Assembly (NCBI GenBank): GCA_028688225.1
Contig: JAQTYQ010000009.1
Span: forward strand, 49,283 to 113,282
Origin: Opitutaceae bacterium
GTDB lineage: Bacteria; Verrucomicrobiota; Verrucomicrobiia; Opitutales; Opitutaceae
Reading direction: 5' to 3'
Length of the DNA: 64,000 nt
Part shown: piece after piece, positions 47,810 to 57,081 of the stretch
How positions within the stretch are numbered: position 1 is the first letter of the stretch
How the letters are laid out: each line of letters starts with the position of its first letter
Notes under the pieces: model-generated
What the model was told of the DNA's origin: nothing
Databases searched by the model: none
Seen by the model: only the letters and a program-made list of their open reading frames with translations
Program-made: the position numbers and the translations under genes

Positions 47810-47864
47810 CAGCGTGTCGGACTTCGTCCTCCACGCTGCTAAGCAAAATGGCTGCGCCATTTTG
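47807..47864 (+). terminator. Double hairpin at the end of hrpA
   Basis: TAGCAGCGTG (47807-47816, starting with the hrpA stop codon) pairs with CACGCTGCTA (47832-47841); the loop itself pairs as GGAC-TTC-GTCC. Directly after it CAAAATGGC/GCCATTTTG (47844-47864) forms a second perfect stem. Together they probably end the hrpA transcript. Confidence 0.7.
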
Positions 47865-48004
47865 GCTGAGCCCGGAAGGGCCGAGTGCTTTCCGGGTTTC
47901 TTGCCCGGCGGTGATCGCAGGCGTCCGTTTGCTTGATCCGGAGGCGATTGCCAACCCCGGGACTGCCCCCGCCGAGGGTTTCCGGCCGCTTTGCGCACTG
48001 CTCC

Positions 48005-48481
48005 GAGGGTGGGAAGCCGCCGGAGGTTGGAGGAAAGCGTCACGAGGATCCATTCCAGCGACCCTTGCTCCAGACCGCGGAGCAGGAAGCGCCGGAATCC
48101 GATGGCTTGCTTGATGATTCCGAAAACGGGCTCCACCGTTTGCTGGCGTCATTGGTCGCGGGTCCGGCCAGCCGCGGTGCCGGGGCGGTGCGTCCTGCGT
48201 TCCGGGAACGCCGCGGGCGCGGGCGGAGCCGCCGGTTGCTCCAGATCGGCCCCGGTCCGGCCGTGCGCCTTGCGTCCCACCGCGGCCAGCCGCGGCGACG
48301 CTCGCTGGGCGTCGGCCCCAACGGCTCCTGTTCGCTCCTGCCGCCCGGCTCGTTGACCCGGGCCCTCCGCACGTCCAGCTCTCCGATGGCGTCGATCACG
48401 AAGTGCACGAGATGATCCGCCGGGCACCCAGTCGCGCAGATCGGGTGGCAACCGCAGCGGAGTCTCGCGGTCCACGGTCAT
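48005..48481 (-). pseudogene. IS1182-like transposase, heavily decayed
   Basis: Pieces in different frames fit one transposase: RETPLRLPPDLRDWVP then HLVHFVIDAIGELDVRRARV (N-terminal), and VEPVFGIIKQAIGFRRFLLR followed by GLEQGSLEWILVTLSSNLRR (C-terminal), which resemble IS1182-family proteins. The catalytic middle is almost gone, and at least two frame changes are needed. No clear terminal inverted repeats were seen. It occupies most of the gene-free region 47865-48732. Confidence 0.7.
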
Positions 48482-48732
48482 TCTGCTGACCAGCAGAACG
48501 GGCGGGCCTGCCTCTCTGACGCATCCCCGGCGCCAAAATTCAATCCTTCCCCGCTGCATCGGAAGAAAATCGCCGGGCGGCACCAAACGGCGTCCGCCGT
48601 TGGTTTAGGAGCCTGGAGGGCGAAGCCCGACAGGCTAGCCGAGAGGGTCGGTCTATATCGGAGGAGCCTGCTGGCTGGCGATGCTTGTTCGGCATCGCGA
48701 GCATTCTGCGGCCAGCAGAGCAGGAGTCCACC

Positions 48733-49206
48733 TCAGCGCGGCAGGCGCAGGGTCAGTTCGGCGTCCTTGTAGGCGAGCGTGAATGTGTCGTTCGTGATGC
48801 GGGTGATTTTGACCTCGAGCGTGGTCGCCCCGTAGGTGATCGTCAGCGTGTCGCCCTCGTCGAACGGTTTCTTGCCGATGATGATGGCGGGGTGCCCGCC
48901 GGTCTCGAGGATGCCGCGCACCTGGATGGCCGGGGCGACCCGTTCGAGCAGATCCCGGTTTGAAAGGACGCCCCCTTGGGAGGGGTCAATCACGCCCAGG
49001 GCGTCGCTGCCCGCGGACGTGCGTTCATTGGGGCGGCTGAATGGATTGCGCAGGGTGGCCGGCAGGATCAGGGGGCCGTCCCGCTTGCGAAACAGGGCGT
49101 CGATCTGCTCGCGGGTTTTTTCGAAATTGCTGGACTCGGACGCGGCGGTGTCGGCCGCGCGCAGGACCGGCAGGCAGAGCAGACCCAGGACAATGACCCG
49201 GATCAT
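48733..49206 (-). CDS. PilP-like periplasmic protein
   Basis: 157 residues from ATG at 49206, with a signal peptide MIRVIVLGLLCLPVLRA. The second half (VAPAIQVRGILETGGHPAII, GKKPFDEGDTLTITYGATTL, KITRITNDTFTLAYKDAELT) is the small beta domain of PilP/GspC-type proteins, which links the inner-membrane PilNO complex to a secretin. An in-frame ATG at 49401 overlaps the PilO-like stop, but would add 65 residues encoded mostly by repeat sequence (49215-49395), so the later start is preferred. Confidence 0.7.
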   Translation of the reverse strand: MIRVIVLGLLCLPVLRAADTAASESSNFEKTREQIDALFRKRDGPLILPATLRNPFSRPNERTSAGSDALGVIDPSQGGVLSNRDLLERVAPAIQVRGILETGGHPAIIIGKKPFDEGDTLTITYGATTLEVKITRITNDTFTLAYKDAELTLRLPR

Positions 49207-49214
49207 GACGACCC

Positions 49215-49395
49215 TGGGGGGAGCGTGCAGCAAAGAGGAGGCATCGCCGCCTCTGGAGCCGGCCTCGGTGAGGCCGGTTGTCCGGGGTCGGCCGTCTTCG
49301 CGCCGCGCTTCGCCGAGCCAAGGCGACCCGTTGCTACAACCAACGGCCGCCCGGATGGTCGCAACGATTCGAGGGATGATGATGCGCAAGCGGGA
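49215..49395. repeat. Repeat sequence between the PilO-like and PilP-like genes
   Basis: Contains CCGGCCTCGGTGAGGCCGG (near 49258), shared with the second hrpA insert, and GCAACGGGTCGCCTTGGCTC-type sequence on the - strand. The PilO and PilP start/stop overlap lies on its left, as if the element entered the first codons of the pilP-like gene and kept the frame. Confidence 0.55.
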
Positions 49396-49397
49396 AA

Positions 49398-49961
49398 TCA
49401 TGGGAAACCGAGCAATTCGAGGTCGAGCTGGAGGACGACCTTGTCGGTCGTGGGATCCTGCCGCTGCAGCTGGAATCCATTGATGCGGCCGAAACGCGGG
49501 CCGGATTCCACGCGTTGCAGGTAGGCGATGACCGTGCGGAAGGGGCCGGTGAGCCGGAGGGAGAACGGCACGCGCTTGTAGGTGGCGGGGGCGTCGGTGT
49601 CCAGGAGCGGGGCGGGGCGCTGCTGCAACTCCGTCAGCTTCACCTGCGTGTCCTGCTCGATCTTGTAGAAGTACCAGAAGTTTTCGGGGATGTTTTTCTC
49701 CACGGCCAGGTTCTCGGTGATGCGCTGCGAAGCCGCGCGCACGGTGGCGAGTTCCGCGCGCAGCTGGGAGCCGCGCGCGATGATCTTGAACATCCGGTCG
49801 CCCTCGCCGGCCCGGGCATGCTGCCGGGTCTCGAGATCGCGCAGGTCGAGCCGCAGCCACTGGCCCGCCCCGGCGAGCAGGAGCGACAGGATGAGGCACG
49901 CCGTGCAGAACGGGTAACGCGGCGCCAGTTGGCCGAGCTGGGTCAGGAGCTTGGGATTCAT
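49398..49961 (-). CDS. PilO-like inner-membrane protein
   Basis: 187 residues: one membrane helix (FCTACLILSLLLAGAGQWL, about 18-36), a coiled region (about 40-95) and a ferredoxin-like C-terminal domain with the YKRVPFSLRLTGPFRTVIAY strand and helix pattern of PilO. It should pair with the PilN-like protein encoded just upstream (nine-base gap). The PilO/GspM fold varies strongly, so the call rests on topology and order M-N-O-P. Confidence 0.75.
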   Translation of the reverse strand: MNPKLLTQLGQLAPRYPFCTACLILSLLLAGAGQWLRLDLRDLETRQHARAGEGDRMFKIIARGSQLRAELATVRAASQRITENLAVEKNIPENFWYFYKIEQDTQVKLTELQQRPAPLLDTDAPATYKRVPFSLRLTGPFRTVIAYLQRVESGPRFGRINGFQLQRQDPTTDKVVLQLDLELLGFP

Positions 49962-49970
49962 GGCGGCGGG

Positions 49971-50561
49971 TCAGCGGGGTTTGAGGACGATCTCGAAGTT
50001 GAACAGGTCGTCCTGTTTCGCGCGGTCGAGGCTGGGCGCGGAGATGTCGCCGAACAGCGCGTTGATCTGCGGATCCGTGCGCAGGGTCTCGATGTAGCGG
50101 CCGAGCACGCGGCTGGCGCGCTCGGGCGGCTCGGCCAGGCTGCCGCGGATGGTGACGCTCCCGTCGCCATAGCCGATCATGTCGACGGTCATGCGGTCGG
50201 GGATCGTGCGGCCGACGCTGAGCACGAACTCGGAGGGGATGAACGGCGCATGGATGAGATCGTAGGCATCCTTGATCCTGCCCGCCTCGTTCATGTAGTC
50301 GCGCAGCAGCAGCAGCAGCTCTTCGTGCTCTTGATGATGCAGGGCGATCTTCTCGTCCCAGAAGCGGAGCTCGGTGGCGACGTCCCGCCGCACGAACAAC
50401 TGCCAGCCGACAACAATGGCCAGGATGAGCACCAGCGCGCCGGCGCAGGTGTTGACGAGGAAGCGCACCCGCACCACGCGATCCTCGGGCAGGGTCGCGA
50501 TGTCGCGGTAGTCGAGGTGCCAGTTCGGCTCCAGGTCAAACTCAGTCGGTTTTCTTGCCAT
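49971..50561 (-). CDS. PilN-like inner-membrane protein
   Basis: 196 residues from ATG at 50561, 20 bases inside the PilM-like gene. The cytoplasmic start contains FDLEPNWHLDYRDIATLPED, possibly the tail that binds PilM (PilN normally has an INLLP-type motif). One helix follows (AGALVLILAIVVGWQLFV), then a coiled segment and an alpha/beta domain (VLSVGRTIPDRMTVDMIGYG, SVTIRGSLAEPPERASRVLG). The family holds the PilM-ATPase side in contact with the periplasmic complex. Confidence 0.75.
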   Translation of the reverse strand: MARKPTEFDLEPNWHLDYRDIATLPEDRVVRVRFLVNTCAGALVLILAIVVGWQLFVRRDVATELRFWDEKIALHHQEHEELLLLLRDYMNEAGRIKDAYDLIHAPFIPSEFVLSVGRTIPDRMTVDMIGYGDGSVTIRGSLAEPPERASRVLGRYIETLRTDPQINALFGDISAPSLDRAKQDDLFNFEIVLKPR

Positions 50562-51582
50562 GGGCGGCCGGGCCAAGCCGGGCGATCAGGCTGAACAGGC
50601 TCAGCCAGTGCGGGGCGAGGCGGGCGGAAAGATCGTCGCTGCAGGTGAGGTTGAGGGCCTTGAGCCACGCCGCGCAATCCACCGGCAGCACCTGCATCTC
50701 GATGGAGGCGGCGAGCGTCTGGGCCAGCCACTCGAGGTCGGGCGGCAGGAAGGTGCAATAGAGGTCGTTCACCCGCTGGCCGGTCTGCAGCTCGAAGTAG
50801 TCGATGGCCGGCTTGAGGTTGCGCACCAGCTGGCGGAGCAGGCGGGGCGCCCGCGCCACGAGCTCGGCGTCGCCGGCAAACAGGCGGGCGCGGGCCGTTG
50901 CTGCGTCCTCGATGCCCAGCTCCCGGCGCGCGGTCTCGATCAGGACGTTGAACCCGAACTCGATCGGCGCGGGCGTGTGGACGCCGTTTTTGCCCAGGAT
51001 GAAGACGTAGGTGCGCTGGAGGTCGATCTCGACCACGGCGGCCGGCTGGGAATCCGCGTTGATGGCCTGATAGCTTTGTACGCCGCCCAAGACCGGCAGC
51101 GACGAGATTTCCAGGCGCCGAGGATGCACTCCGAGGTCGAGGAAACGACGCTGGGCCGCCTGCAGCTCCGCGGTGGCTTCGCCGCACAGCAGCACCTCCT
51201 TGATCGGCGGATGCTCGTCATCGAAAGGGTACCCGTCGAAGGGGCTCACGAGCGTGATGCGCCACTGCTCGGCGGGGATCTTGTACTGGTTGGCCAGCAG
51301 CGCGGGCAGGTAGTCCGGCTCGGCGAGCTTCTTGGGATTGATCTCCTCGCGCTGCAGCAGCCGCGTGGGCGGGAAAATGCCGCAGATGCCCGGCACGTAG
51401 GCCTTGTATTCGGGCAGCAGGGCGCGCAGTTCGCGCCCGACCCGGCCCAGGTCGTCCGCCGGCAGCTCCACCACCTGCTCGATGTGCATGGAGCCGCTGC
51501 CAAGGCCGCCCAGCCGTGCCATCAGCACACGGAAGGGGTTGATTTCGATGACGACTCCGCTACGGGATCGGCGCAGCAGCAT
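50542..51582 (-). CDS. PilM-like actin-fold protein
   Basis: 346 residues without a membrane helix. Actin-like features: VVIEINPFRVLMARL (first phosphate strand), a PilM-like middle, AAVVEIDLQRTYVFILGKNG (second phosphate strand) and the EFGFNVLIETARRELGI segment, which matches the PilM block after the nucleotide site. It would form a cytoplasmic ring bound to PilN. First of four closely packed genes M-N-O-P. The 153-base gap before it follows the PilX-like gene. Confidence 0.75.
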   Translation of the reverse strand: MLLRRSRSGVVIEINPFRVLMARLGGLGSGSMHIEQVVELPADDLGRVGRELRALLPEYKAYVPGICGIFPPTRLLQREEINPKKLAEPDYLPALLANQYKIPAEQWRITLVSPFDGYPFDDEHPPIKEVLLCGEATAELQAAQRRFLDLGVHPRRLEISSLPVLGGVQSYQAINADSQPAAVVEIDLQRTYVFILGKNGVHTPAPIEFGFNVLIETARRELGIEDAATARARLFAGDAELVARAPRLLRQLVRNLKPAIDYFELQTGQRVNDLYCTFLPPDLEWLAQTLAASIEMQVLPVDCAAWLKALNLTCSDDLSARLAPHWLSLFSLIARLGPAAHGKKTD

Positions 51583-51735
51583 GGCGGGATAGGCCGGGAC
51601 AAAGACTAAATTGGCCGCGGAAGCAGGACCGTGGAGAAAGGTGATTCAGTGCGAATGGCGGGACAGGAACAAGAAAAGATGTGAACGGACCGTGCCAAAT
51701 GACAATGCCTTTCTGGCCGCTCACCACCGCTCCGG

Positions 51736-53082
51736 TTAATTCTTGATCCACTGCGAAATATCGTAAGGCGTGTTTACAAGGCTGAAGGTGGTTTTTCGCA
51801 AATTCAGGTCATAATGAAGTTTGAAATGGTCGCTGTAATAGGGGATTACATTAAGAGCGACGAGAGATCCATATACCTCCAAGTCACCGTATCCTTTCCC
51901 CCACACGTACAGAACGGAGTTCGGCATGTAGATCACGCCATAGTACGACGTGTTGGTATAAAGATAGCCATCCCAAGTCGATGGGCCGAATATCGCCAAA
52001 TAACCAGGTTTCCTGGTCTGATTGTCGATGCCTGGGCCGTAGATGTAGAGTTGGCCGCCAACATAGATCTGGACCGGACCAGTCGAACTGGCACTGATGA
52101 CGATCGATCCCCACATGTCCACACTGCCGGAGACATAGATCGTGGCCGGGCCGGTTATGGTCAGTACCGAAGAGGAATCTTGGGAGAACGTGCCGGCAGT
52201 ATAGTAATAAAACCCTGGGCCAATGGATCCGCTCGTCGGTAGAATGCTCCCCGAGCCTGATGGCGTGACGATGTCAAAGTTACGTTGGTTGCCATTATTG
52301 GAGATACGACTGGAGTTAACGCCAGAGCCGCCCAAACTAGTAATGCTGCTATTCGAGGTCGTTGGCGTCGTGGCCGTCGAATTGGCCGTGGTGGCGTAGC
52401 CATAAACGCTGGTGTAGGAAAACTGGAGAAAAGGCCCGCTGATAATCGCTTGGTCGGACCGGTTGACGGTGCTCGAAGGCGTATAGCTTCCTAGAAATGA
52501 ATCGTAGCTGTCCACGATAGCGGCGGTATTATTAACGAAGGCTACGTTACCCGTGGGATAGGGCCAGTAAGAGAGCGGGGACGAATTGGGTGCAGCGGTT
52601 GAGCCCACGGCATTGCTGAAAAGGACAGCGGGTTTGACCGTGGCGCTGATCTGCTTGTCGATCGTGATGCCATCAGTCATCTGGACGATGCCGGCAACCG
52701 TGATGGTCGACGGTGTGCCGAAGGGGTCGGTCGTGTTGTAGTTGCTGACCGTGATGTTGACCGTCCCCTGCACGCCCTGGTTGATGGTGAAGTCGGCAAG
52801 CGTTTTGGTGGCGGTGCTGCCCGCAAGTGTCCACCCTGACCAGGTGTAGCTGGAGCTGTTCAAGGCCTGATTGAGGGACCAGAGGGCCTCCTCCATGCCG
52901 ATCTCGGCGAGGTGCACGCTGCTGGTGTAGCAAAAGGAGCGGTTGCTGAGCTGCATAGTCCGCGCGCACAACGAGACATAGCTGGCCACGGCCACGGCCA
53001 GGACGATGGTGAAGCAGAGGGCAACCAGCACCACCGAACCGCGTTGGGCTGTGCGCTGGCTGTTCATGGCGATGAGTGGCAT
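51736..53082 (-). CDS. PilX-like pilus assembly protein
   Basis: 448 residues (start could also be ATG at 53067). The N-terminal RGSVVLVALCFTIVLAVAVA helix has the pattern of PilX proteins. The rest is Ser/Thr/Asn/Tyr-rich and beta-prone, with TITGPATIYVSGSVDMWGSI and YVGGQLYIYGPGIDNQ, a polymer-like beta-helix segment seen in some PilX-type proteins. Its codon and amino-acid make-up (Ser/Asn-rich, lower G+C) differs from the neighbours, as is common for surface-exposed pilins. Confidence 0.7.
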   Translation of the reverse strand: MPLIAMNSQRTAQRGSVVLVALCFTIVLAVAVASYVSLCARTMQLSNRSFCYTSSVHLAEIGMEEALWSLNQALNSSSYTWSGWTLAGSTATKTLADFTINQGVQGTVNITVSNYNTTDPFGTPSTITVAGIVQMTDGITIDKQISATVKPAVLFSNAVGSTAAPNSSPLSYWPYPTGNVAFVNNTAAIVDSYDSFLGSYTPSSTVNRSDQAIISGPFLQFSYTSVYGYATTANSTATTPTTSNSSITSLGGSGVNSSRISNNGNQRNFDIVTPSGSGSILPTSGSIGPGFYYYTAGTFSQDSSSVLTITGPATIYVSGSVDMWGSIVISASSTGPVQIYVGGQLYIYGPGIDNQTRKPGYLAIFGPSTWDGYLYTNTSYYGVIYMPNSVLYVWGKGYGDLEVYGSLVALNVIPYYSDHFKLHYDLNLRKTTFSLVNTPYDISQWIKN

Positions 53083-53122
53083 TTCCTATGGAGGAAGAGC
53101 AGGCGGGATGGAAAGAGCGTCC

Positions 53123-53722
53123 TCAGTAGCTTTGCCCGTTTTGTGTGGGAATGAGGTATTTGTTACGCAGAACATAGCGTGCGGAAGCGCCGTTGTATTG
53201 GGTCAGGGTGCCGGCGCTGCCGGTGCCATTGGTCGCGGTAAAATTCGACACCTCGATCTGCTTGATGCGAAAGGGAGGGGGAAGGGTGGGGGAGAGGCTC
53301 AGCGTCACGCCTTGTTGATCGAGGTAGGTAAAGCCGAAGCTGGTAATCCCCGTGACCAAGGTGAGCGTGCCTGTAGAATCCGTGCGGGTGAGCGTGCCGA
53401 AGGGTGACGTGGCGGACGGAGTGTAGGTGTAAGTCACTGTGGTGGTGTCGGGCATAAGCAACGCGACACTGTTGGGCGAGAATGACGAGAGATTGGCCGC
53501 GAGGTGTACGTCATGGCTGAACATCTGGAGGAATTTCCGGCTCTGCGCCTCGAGTTGCTGCTGATTGGAATAACGGACCACATTTCGCCCCAGAAAGGTG
53601 TAGCTCCCCAGAATGCCCGCGATGAGGAAGGACGCAATCGACATGGCGACCATGAGTTCCACCATGGAGAATCCCAGCGAGGGTCTCACGGCTGCACGGT
53701 TATGGCTTCTGGTAGGAGACAT
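53123..53722 (-). CDS. PilW-like minor pilin
   Basis: 199 residues. A 17-residue leader ends in Gly before FSMVELMVAMSIASFLIAGI, a class III-type pilin helix with Glu at +5. QQQLEAQSRKFLQMFSHDVH follows, typical of PilW/GspJ-like minor pilins, then a beta-rich domain. It overlaps the PilV-like gene by 23 bases, so the three pilin genes V-W-X form one unit. Confidence 0.8.
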   Translation of the reverse strand: MSPTRSHNRAAVRPSLGFSMVELMVAMSIASFLIAGILGSYTFLGRNVVRYSNQQQLEAQSRKFLQMFSHDVHLAANLSSFSPNSVALLMPDTTTVTYTYTPSATSPFGTLTRTDSTGTLTLVTGITSFGFTYLDQQGVTLSLSPTLPPPFRIKQIEVSNFTATNGTGSAGTLTQYNGASARYVLRNKYLIPTQNGQSY

Positions 53723-54179
53723 TGAGGCCGTACTTGCCGATGTAGAGATTGCTGCTGCGCTGGTGCGCCTTGCCGGTGATGCTGGTCCAACTGACCGTCA
53801 TCGTGATCCAGCGGAGATTGGCATGTGGGTTCGTGTTGACCGTTCGGGAAAACTTGAAGGAAGTGTTCGCAAAAGTGGCCAGGCTGGACGGCGCAAGGCT
53901 GGAATGATTCAGTTTGGGATTAAAATCGGCATAATTGCTGAGATAATCCGGGCTCTTGGAGGCCAGACTGCTGATGGTGCTCCAAGGTTGCATGCGCAGG
54001 TACTCGGCCTCGGCCTGCATGATCTGTGCGGCGATCGTCTGTTTGCGCGCCGTGTCCAGCATCTCCGAGCCGATGGCCAGCGCGTCGATCATCCCGATAA
54101 AGGCCACCGCCAGGATCGTGGCCCCCAATGCCACTTCGATGAGCGTAAAGCCGGAGCGGGTTTTCAGGGCGAACTTCAT
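53700..54179 (-). CDS. PilV-like minor pilin
   Basis: 159 residues. KTRSG then FTLIEVALGATILAVAFIGM is a canonical prepilin cleavage site and helix. It continues with a PilV/GspI-like pattern (RKQTIAAQIMQAEAEYLRMQ). First gene of the V-W-X group; promoter expected in 54180-54462, shared with the diverging prmA. Confidence 0.82.
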   Translation of the reverse strand: MKFALKTRSGFTLIEVALGATILAVAFIGMIDALAIGSEMLDTARKQTIAAQIMQAEAEYLRMQPWSTISSLASKSPDYLSNYADFNPKLNHSSLAPSSLATFANTSFKFSRTVNTNPHANLRWITMTVSWTSITGKAHQRSSNLYIGKYGLNVSYQKP

Positions 54180-54929
54180 GAAACGAGATCAGGGAGCAGG
54201 GTGTATGATGGGTGCTCTCCCTTAGATGAATCTCAAAGTGCATCCGGAGGCAATTTCTGAAGCGACAAAGCCGGGGGATCGGTTTGGGTAGGGTCATCCC
54301 GGCCGGGGGCTGGGCAGGGCGGGGTCGCCTGACCCCGCCAGATGTGTTTGCGGCATCGTCTGGGCCGTAAGCACGTCGAACCGGCCTGCCGTGCCATTCC
54401 GCCCACCGTCTTTATGCTCTATTCCCGTTGCGCTGCCGCCGGACGTGCGAAAATCTGGCCGGATGGCAGCAGTCGTGGAGTGCAAGGCCGGGGTGGCGCC
54501 GGATGCGGTCGCGGCGATCGAGGAGACCATGGCCGTGCTCGAGGAGCCGCGCTGGATGGTGCTCGAGGATCGGCCGTCGGGCCGGGCTTGGGTGGCCGGC
54601 TATTTCGACTCGCGGGCCGCCGCCACGGCCGCGTGGCGCCGGCTGGCTGCCGCACTCGATCCGGCCTGGCTGGCGTCCCGCGATCTGCCCGGGCCCGTGA
54701 AACCGGAGCTGCGCGAGCTGCCTGAGGCCGACTGGCGCGATAGTTACAAGGCCCACTTCAAGGCGTGGCGTTACGGGCGGCTGCACTGGGTGCCGGCGTG
54801 GGAACGCGGGACGTACCGGCTGCCGCCGGGCGACAAGGCGGTCTGGCTCGACCCGGGCATGGCGTTCGGCACGGGCAATCACGAAACCACGCGCCTGTGC
54901 TGCGAACGGCTCGTCGCATTCGCGACGCA

Positions 54930-55135
54930 GTTTGGAGTTTTGGGTTCTGGGTTGGGGGTTGAATCATCCGGCAACTCAAAACTCAAAACCCAAGCCCCGG
55001 GATTAACCCACCGATTTCACACGCACTGTGAACGCACCCGGCAGTCGGTAAAGTGGAGCCGCGACGCCCCCGTCGCGGATTTTGCGCCCCACGCGACGAG
55101 GGCGTCGCGTCCCCAATGCGAAATATCCGGGTTAA
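54930..55135. repeat. Two repeat elements inside prmA
   Basis: First GGAGTTTTGGGTTCTGGGTT (about 54932) against AACTCAAAACTCAAAACCCA (about 54973), then GGAGCCGCGACGCCCCCGTC (about 55056) against GACGAGGGCGTCGCGTCCCC (about 55097). Both pairs are imperfect inverted repeats read as codons. Confidence 0.7.
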
Positions 55136-55613
55136 GCGTCATCGACGCCGGCTGCGGCTCCGGCATTCTGGCCATTTCGGCCGCCCGGCTCGGTTTGGGG
55201 CCGGTGGTGGGCTTCGACAATGACCCCGAGGCCATCCGGGTGAGCCGTGAGAACGCCGTCCTCAACGACGTGGAGGACCGGGTGGAGTTTTTTACCGGCG
55301 AGCTTCCGTCCGGGCTCGCCGGACGTCAGGCCGGTCTCGTGCTGGCCAACATCCAGGCGGATGTGCTCCGGATTTTGCGTCCTCCCTGGTGGGTGCCGTT
55401 GCGCCGGGCGGCTGGCTGGTGCTGAGCGGCATCATGGCGGGCGAACTGCCGACGGTGCAGGCCGATTTTGGCCCGGTCGCCCCTGGCTGGAGGGCAGATT
55501 CCCGGATTCTGGGCGAATGGGCGGACCTGCGCCTGGTGCGGGGCACTTGTGAACGTCATGACACCAACAGCCCATTGATTCTGGGTTTTGGCGCGGCAGC
55601 GCCGGTAGGGACG

Positions 55614-55680
55614 GACCGCCGGGCCGTCCACGCAGGACCAAGCGGCGCGCCCGGCTCTGCTGGCCAGCAGCGCGCCCCAC
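55614..55680. repeat. Second copy of the 46100-46173 repeat
   Basis: Starts with the same 26 bases as the copy in hrpA and ends CTGCTGGCCAGCAG-CGCGCCCC. It lies between the end of PrmA homology and the accC stop, outside functional coding sequence. Confidence 0.75.
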
Positions 55681-55699
55681 CTCAACCGCCTGATCCCCC

Positions 55700-57061
55700 T
55701 CAGAACAAATCCGGCGGCGTGCGGCTGAGGAATTCCTCGAGGTAGGCGGTGGTGGCCTTGCCGGCGATAAAAGCCGGATCGCTCAGGATCGCCTTGTGCA
55801 GCGGGATCGTGGTCTTGATGCCGCGGATCAGGTATTCGCTGAGCGCGCGGTACATGCGCTCCAGGGCCATCTTGCGGTTGTCGCCGTGCGCGATGAGCTT
55901 GCCGATCATCGAGTCGTAGTACGGCGGGATCGTGTACCCGCTGTAGACGTGCGAATCGACGCGCACGCCATGGCCGCCCGGGGCGTAATAGAGGCCGATG
56001 GTGCCCGGCGAGGGCGTGAAGTTGCGGGCGGGATCCTCGGCGTTGATCCGGCACTCGATGGCATGGCCGCGGTACTCGATGTCGTTCTGGTCCAGGCCGA
56101 GCTTTTCGCCCGCGGCGATGCGGATCTGCTCCTTGATCAGGTCGATGCCGGTGACCTCCTCGGTGACCGGATGCTCGACCTGGATGCGGGTGTTCATCTC
56201 GATGAAGTAGAAGCCGCCCCGCGCATCCACGATAAACTCGATGGTACCGGCATTCTCATACTGGGCGGCCTCGGCGGCGCGCACGGCTGCCTTGCCCATG
56301 CGCTTGCGGAGATCGGAGGTGAGGAAGGGCGACGGCGACTCCTCGATCAGTTTCTGGTGGCGGCGCTGCACGGAGCAGTCGCGCTCGCCCAGATGCAGCA
56401 CCTTGCCATGACTGTCGGCGAGGATCTGGAACTCGATGTGCCGCGGATTCTGGATGTATTTTTCGATGTAGACCGAGCCGTTGCCGAAGGACTTTTCGGC
56501 CTCGGAGCGGGCGATATGGTATTCCTTGGCGAAGGAGACATCGTTGTGGGCGATGCGCATGCCGCGCCCGCCGCCGCCCGCCACCGCCTTGATGATGATG
56601 GGATAGCCGATCTTGCGGCCGACCTTCACCGCCTCGGCCTCGGAATCAATGGGGCCGTCGGATCCCGGCACGATGGGCACGCCGGCTTTGCGCACGGTCT
56701 CCTTGGCCACGGATTTGTCACCCATCATCCTGATGCTTTCCGCCTTGGGACCAATGAACTTGATGTTGCACGAGGCGCACTGCTCCGCGAACTTGCTGTT
56801 CTCGGAGAGGAAGCCGTAGCCGGGATGGATGGCATCGACGTCGGCGATCTCTGCCGCACTGATGATGCGGTCGGCGCGCATGTAGCTGTCCGTGCTCTTG
56901 GGGCCGCCGATGCAAATGGCCTCGTCGGCCAGCTGCACGTGGAGCGACTGGACGTCGGCTTCGGAGTAGACCGCAAGGGTCTTGATGCCCAGCTCGCGGC
57001 AGGCGCGGACGATGCGGAGGGCGATTTCGCCGCGGTTGGCAATGAGGATCTTTTGGATCAT
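55700..57061 (-). CDS. accC: Biotin carboxylase subunit of acetyl-CoA carboxylase
   Basis: 453 residues, normal length. [20 protein letters not shown] is the family start; [15 protein letters not shown] is the ATP-grasp glycine loop; [20 protein letters not shown] holds the catalytic Glu/Arg block; ECRINAEDP and FTPSPGTI complete the biotin carboxylase domain. With ATP and bicarbonate it carboxylates biotin on AccB, the first step of fatty-acid synthesis. accB lies upstream on the same strand, but the two are separated by a 306-bp composite repeat, unusual for this pair. Confidence 0.97.
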   Translation of the reverse strand: MIQKILIANRGEIALRIVRACRELGIKTLAVYSEADVQSLHVQLADEAICIGGPKSTDSYMRADRIISAAEIADVDAIHPGYGFLSENSKFAEQCASCNIKFIGPKAESIRMMGDKSVAKETVRKAGVPIVPGSDGPIDSEAEAVKVGRKIGYPIIIKAVAGGGGRGMRIAHNDVSFAKEYHIARSEAEKSFGNGSVYIEKYIQNPRHIEFQILADSHGKVLHLGERDCSVQRRHQKLIEESPSPFLTSDLRKRMGKAAVRAAEAAQYENAGTIEFIVDARGGFYFIEMNTRIQVEHPVTEEVTGIDLIKEQIRIAAGEKLGLDQNDIEYRGHAIECRINAEDPARNFTPSPGTIGLYYAPGGHGVRVDSHVYSGYTIPPYYDSMIGKLIAHGDNRKMALERMYRALSEYLIRGIKTTIPLHKAILSDPAFIAGKATTAYLEEFLSRTPPDLF

Positions 57062-57081
57062 GGACGAGGGAAAGCAGCCGC

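Larger units (their letters stand above)
54463..55745 (+). pseudogene. prmA: Ribosomal protein L11 methyltransferase PrmA, frameshifted and carrying repeat inserts
   Basis: The first frame shows the PrmA N-terminal domain, then RGTYRLPPGDKAVWLDPGMA, FGTGNHETTRLCCERLV, and motif I VIDAGCGSGILAISA, followed by FDNDPEAIRVSRENAVLNDV and LANIQADVLR. Between NHETTRLC...AF and motif I lie about 66 extra residues encoded by repeats (54930-55135). After LANIQADVLR the frame is lost; VGAVAPGGWLVLSGIMAGEL continues one frame over, so one base is missing near 55372, beside a TTTT run. Homology ends near 55540. A sequencing error could explain the shift; the insert could not. Confidence 0.8.
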
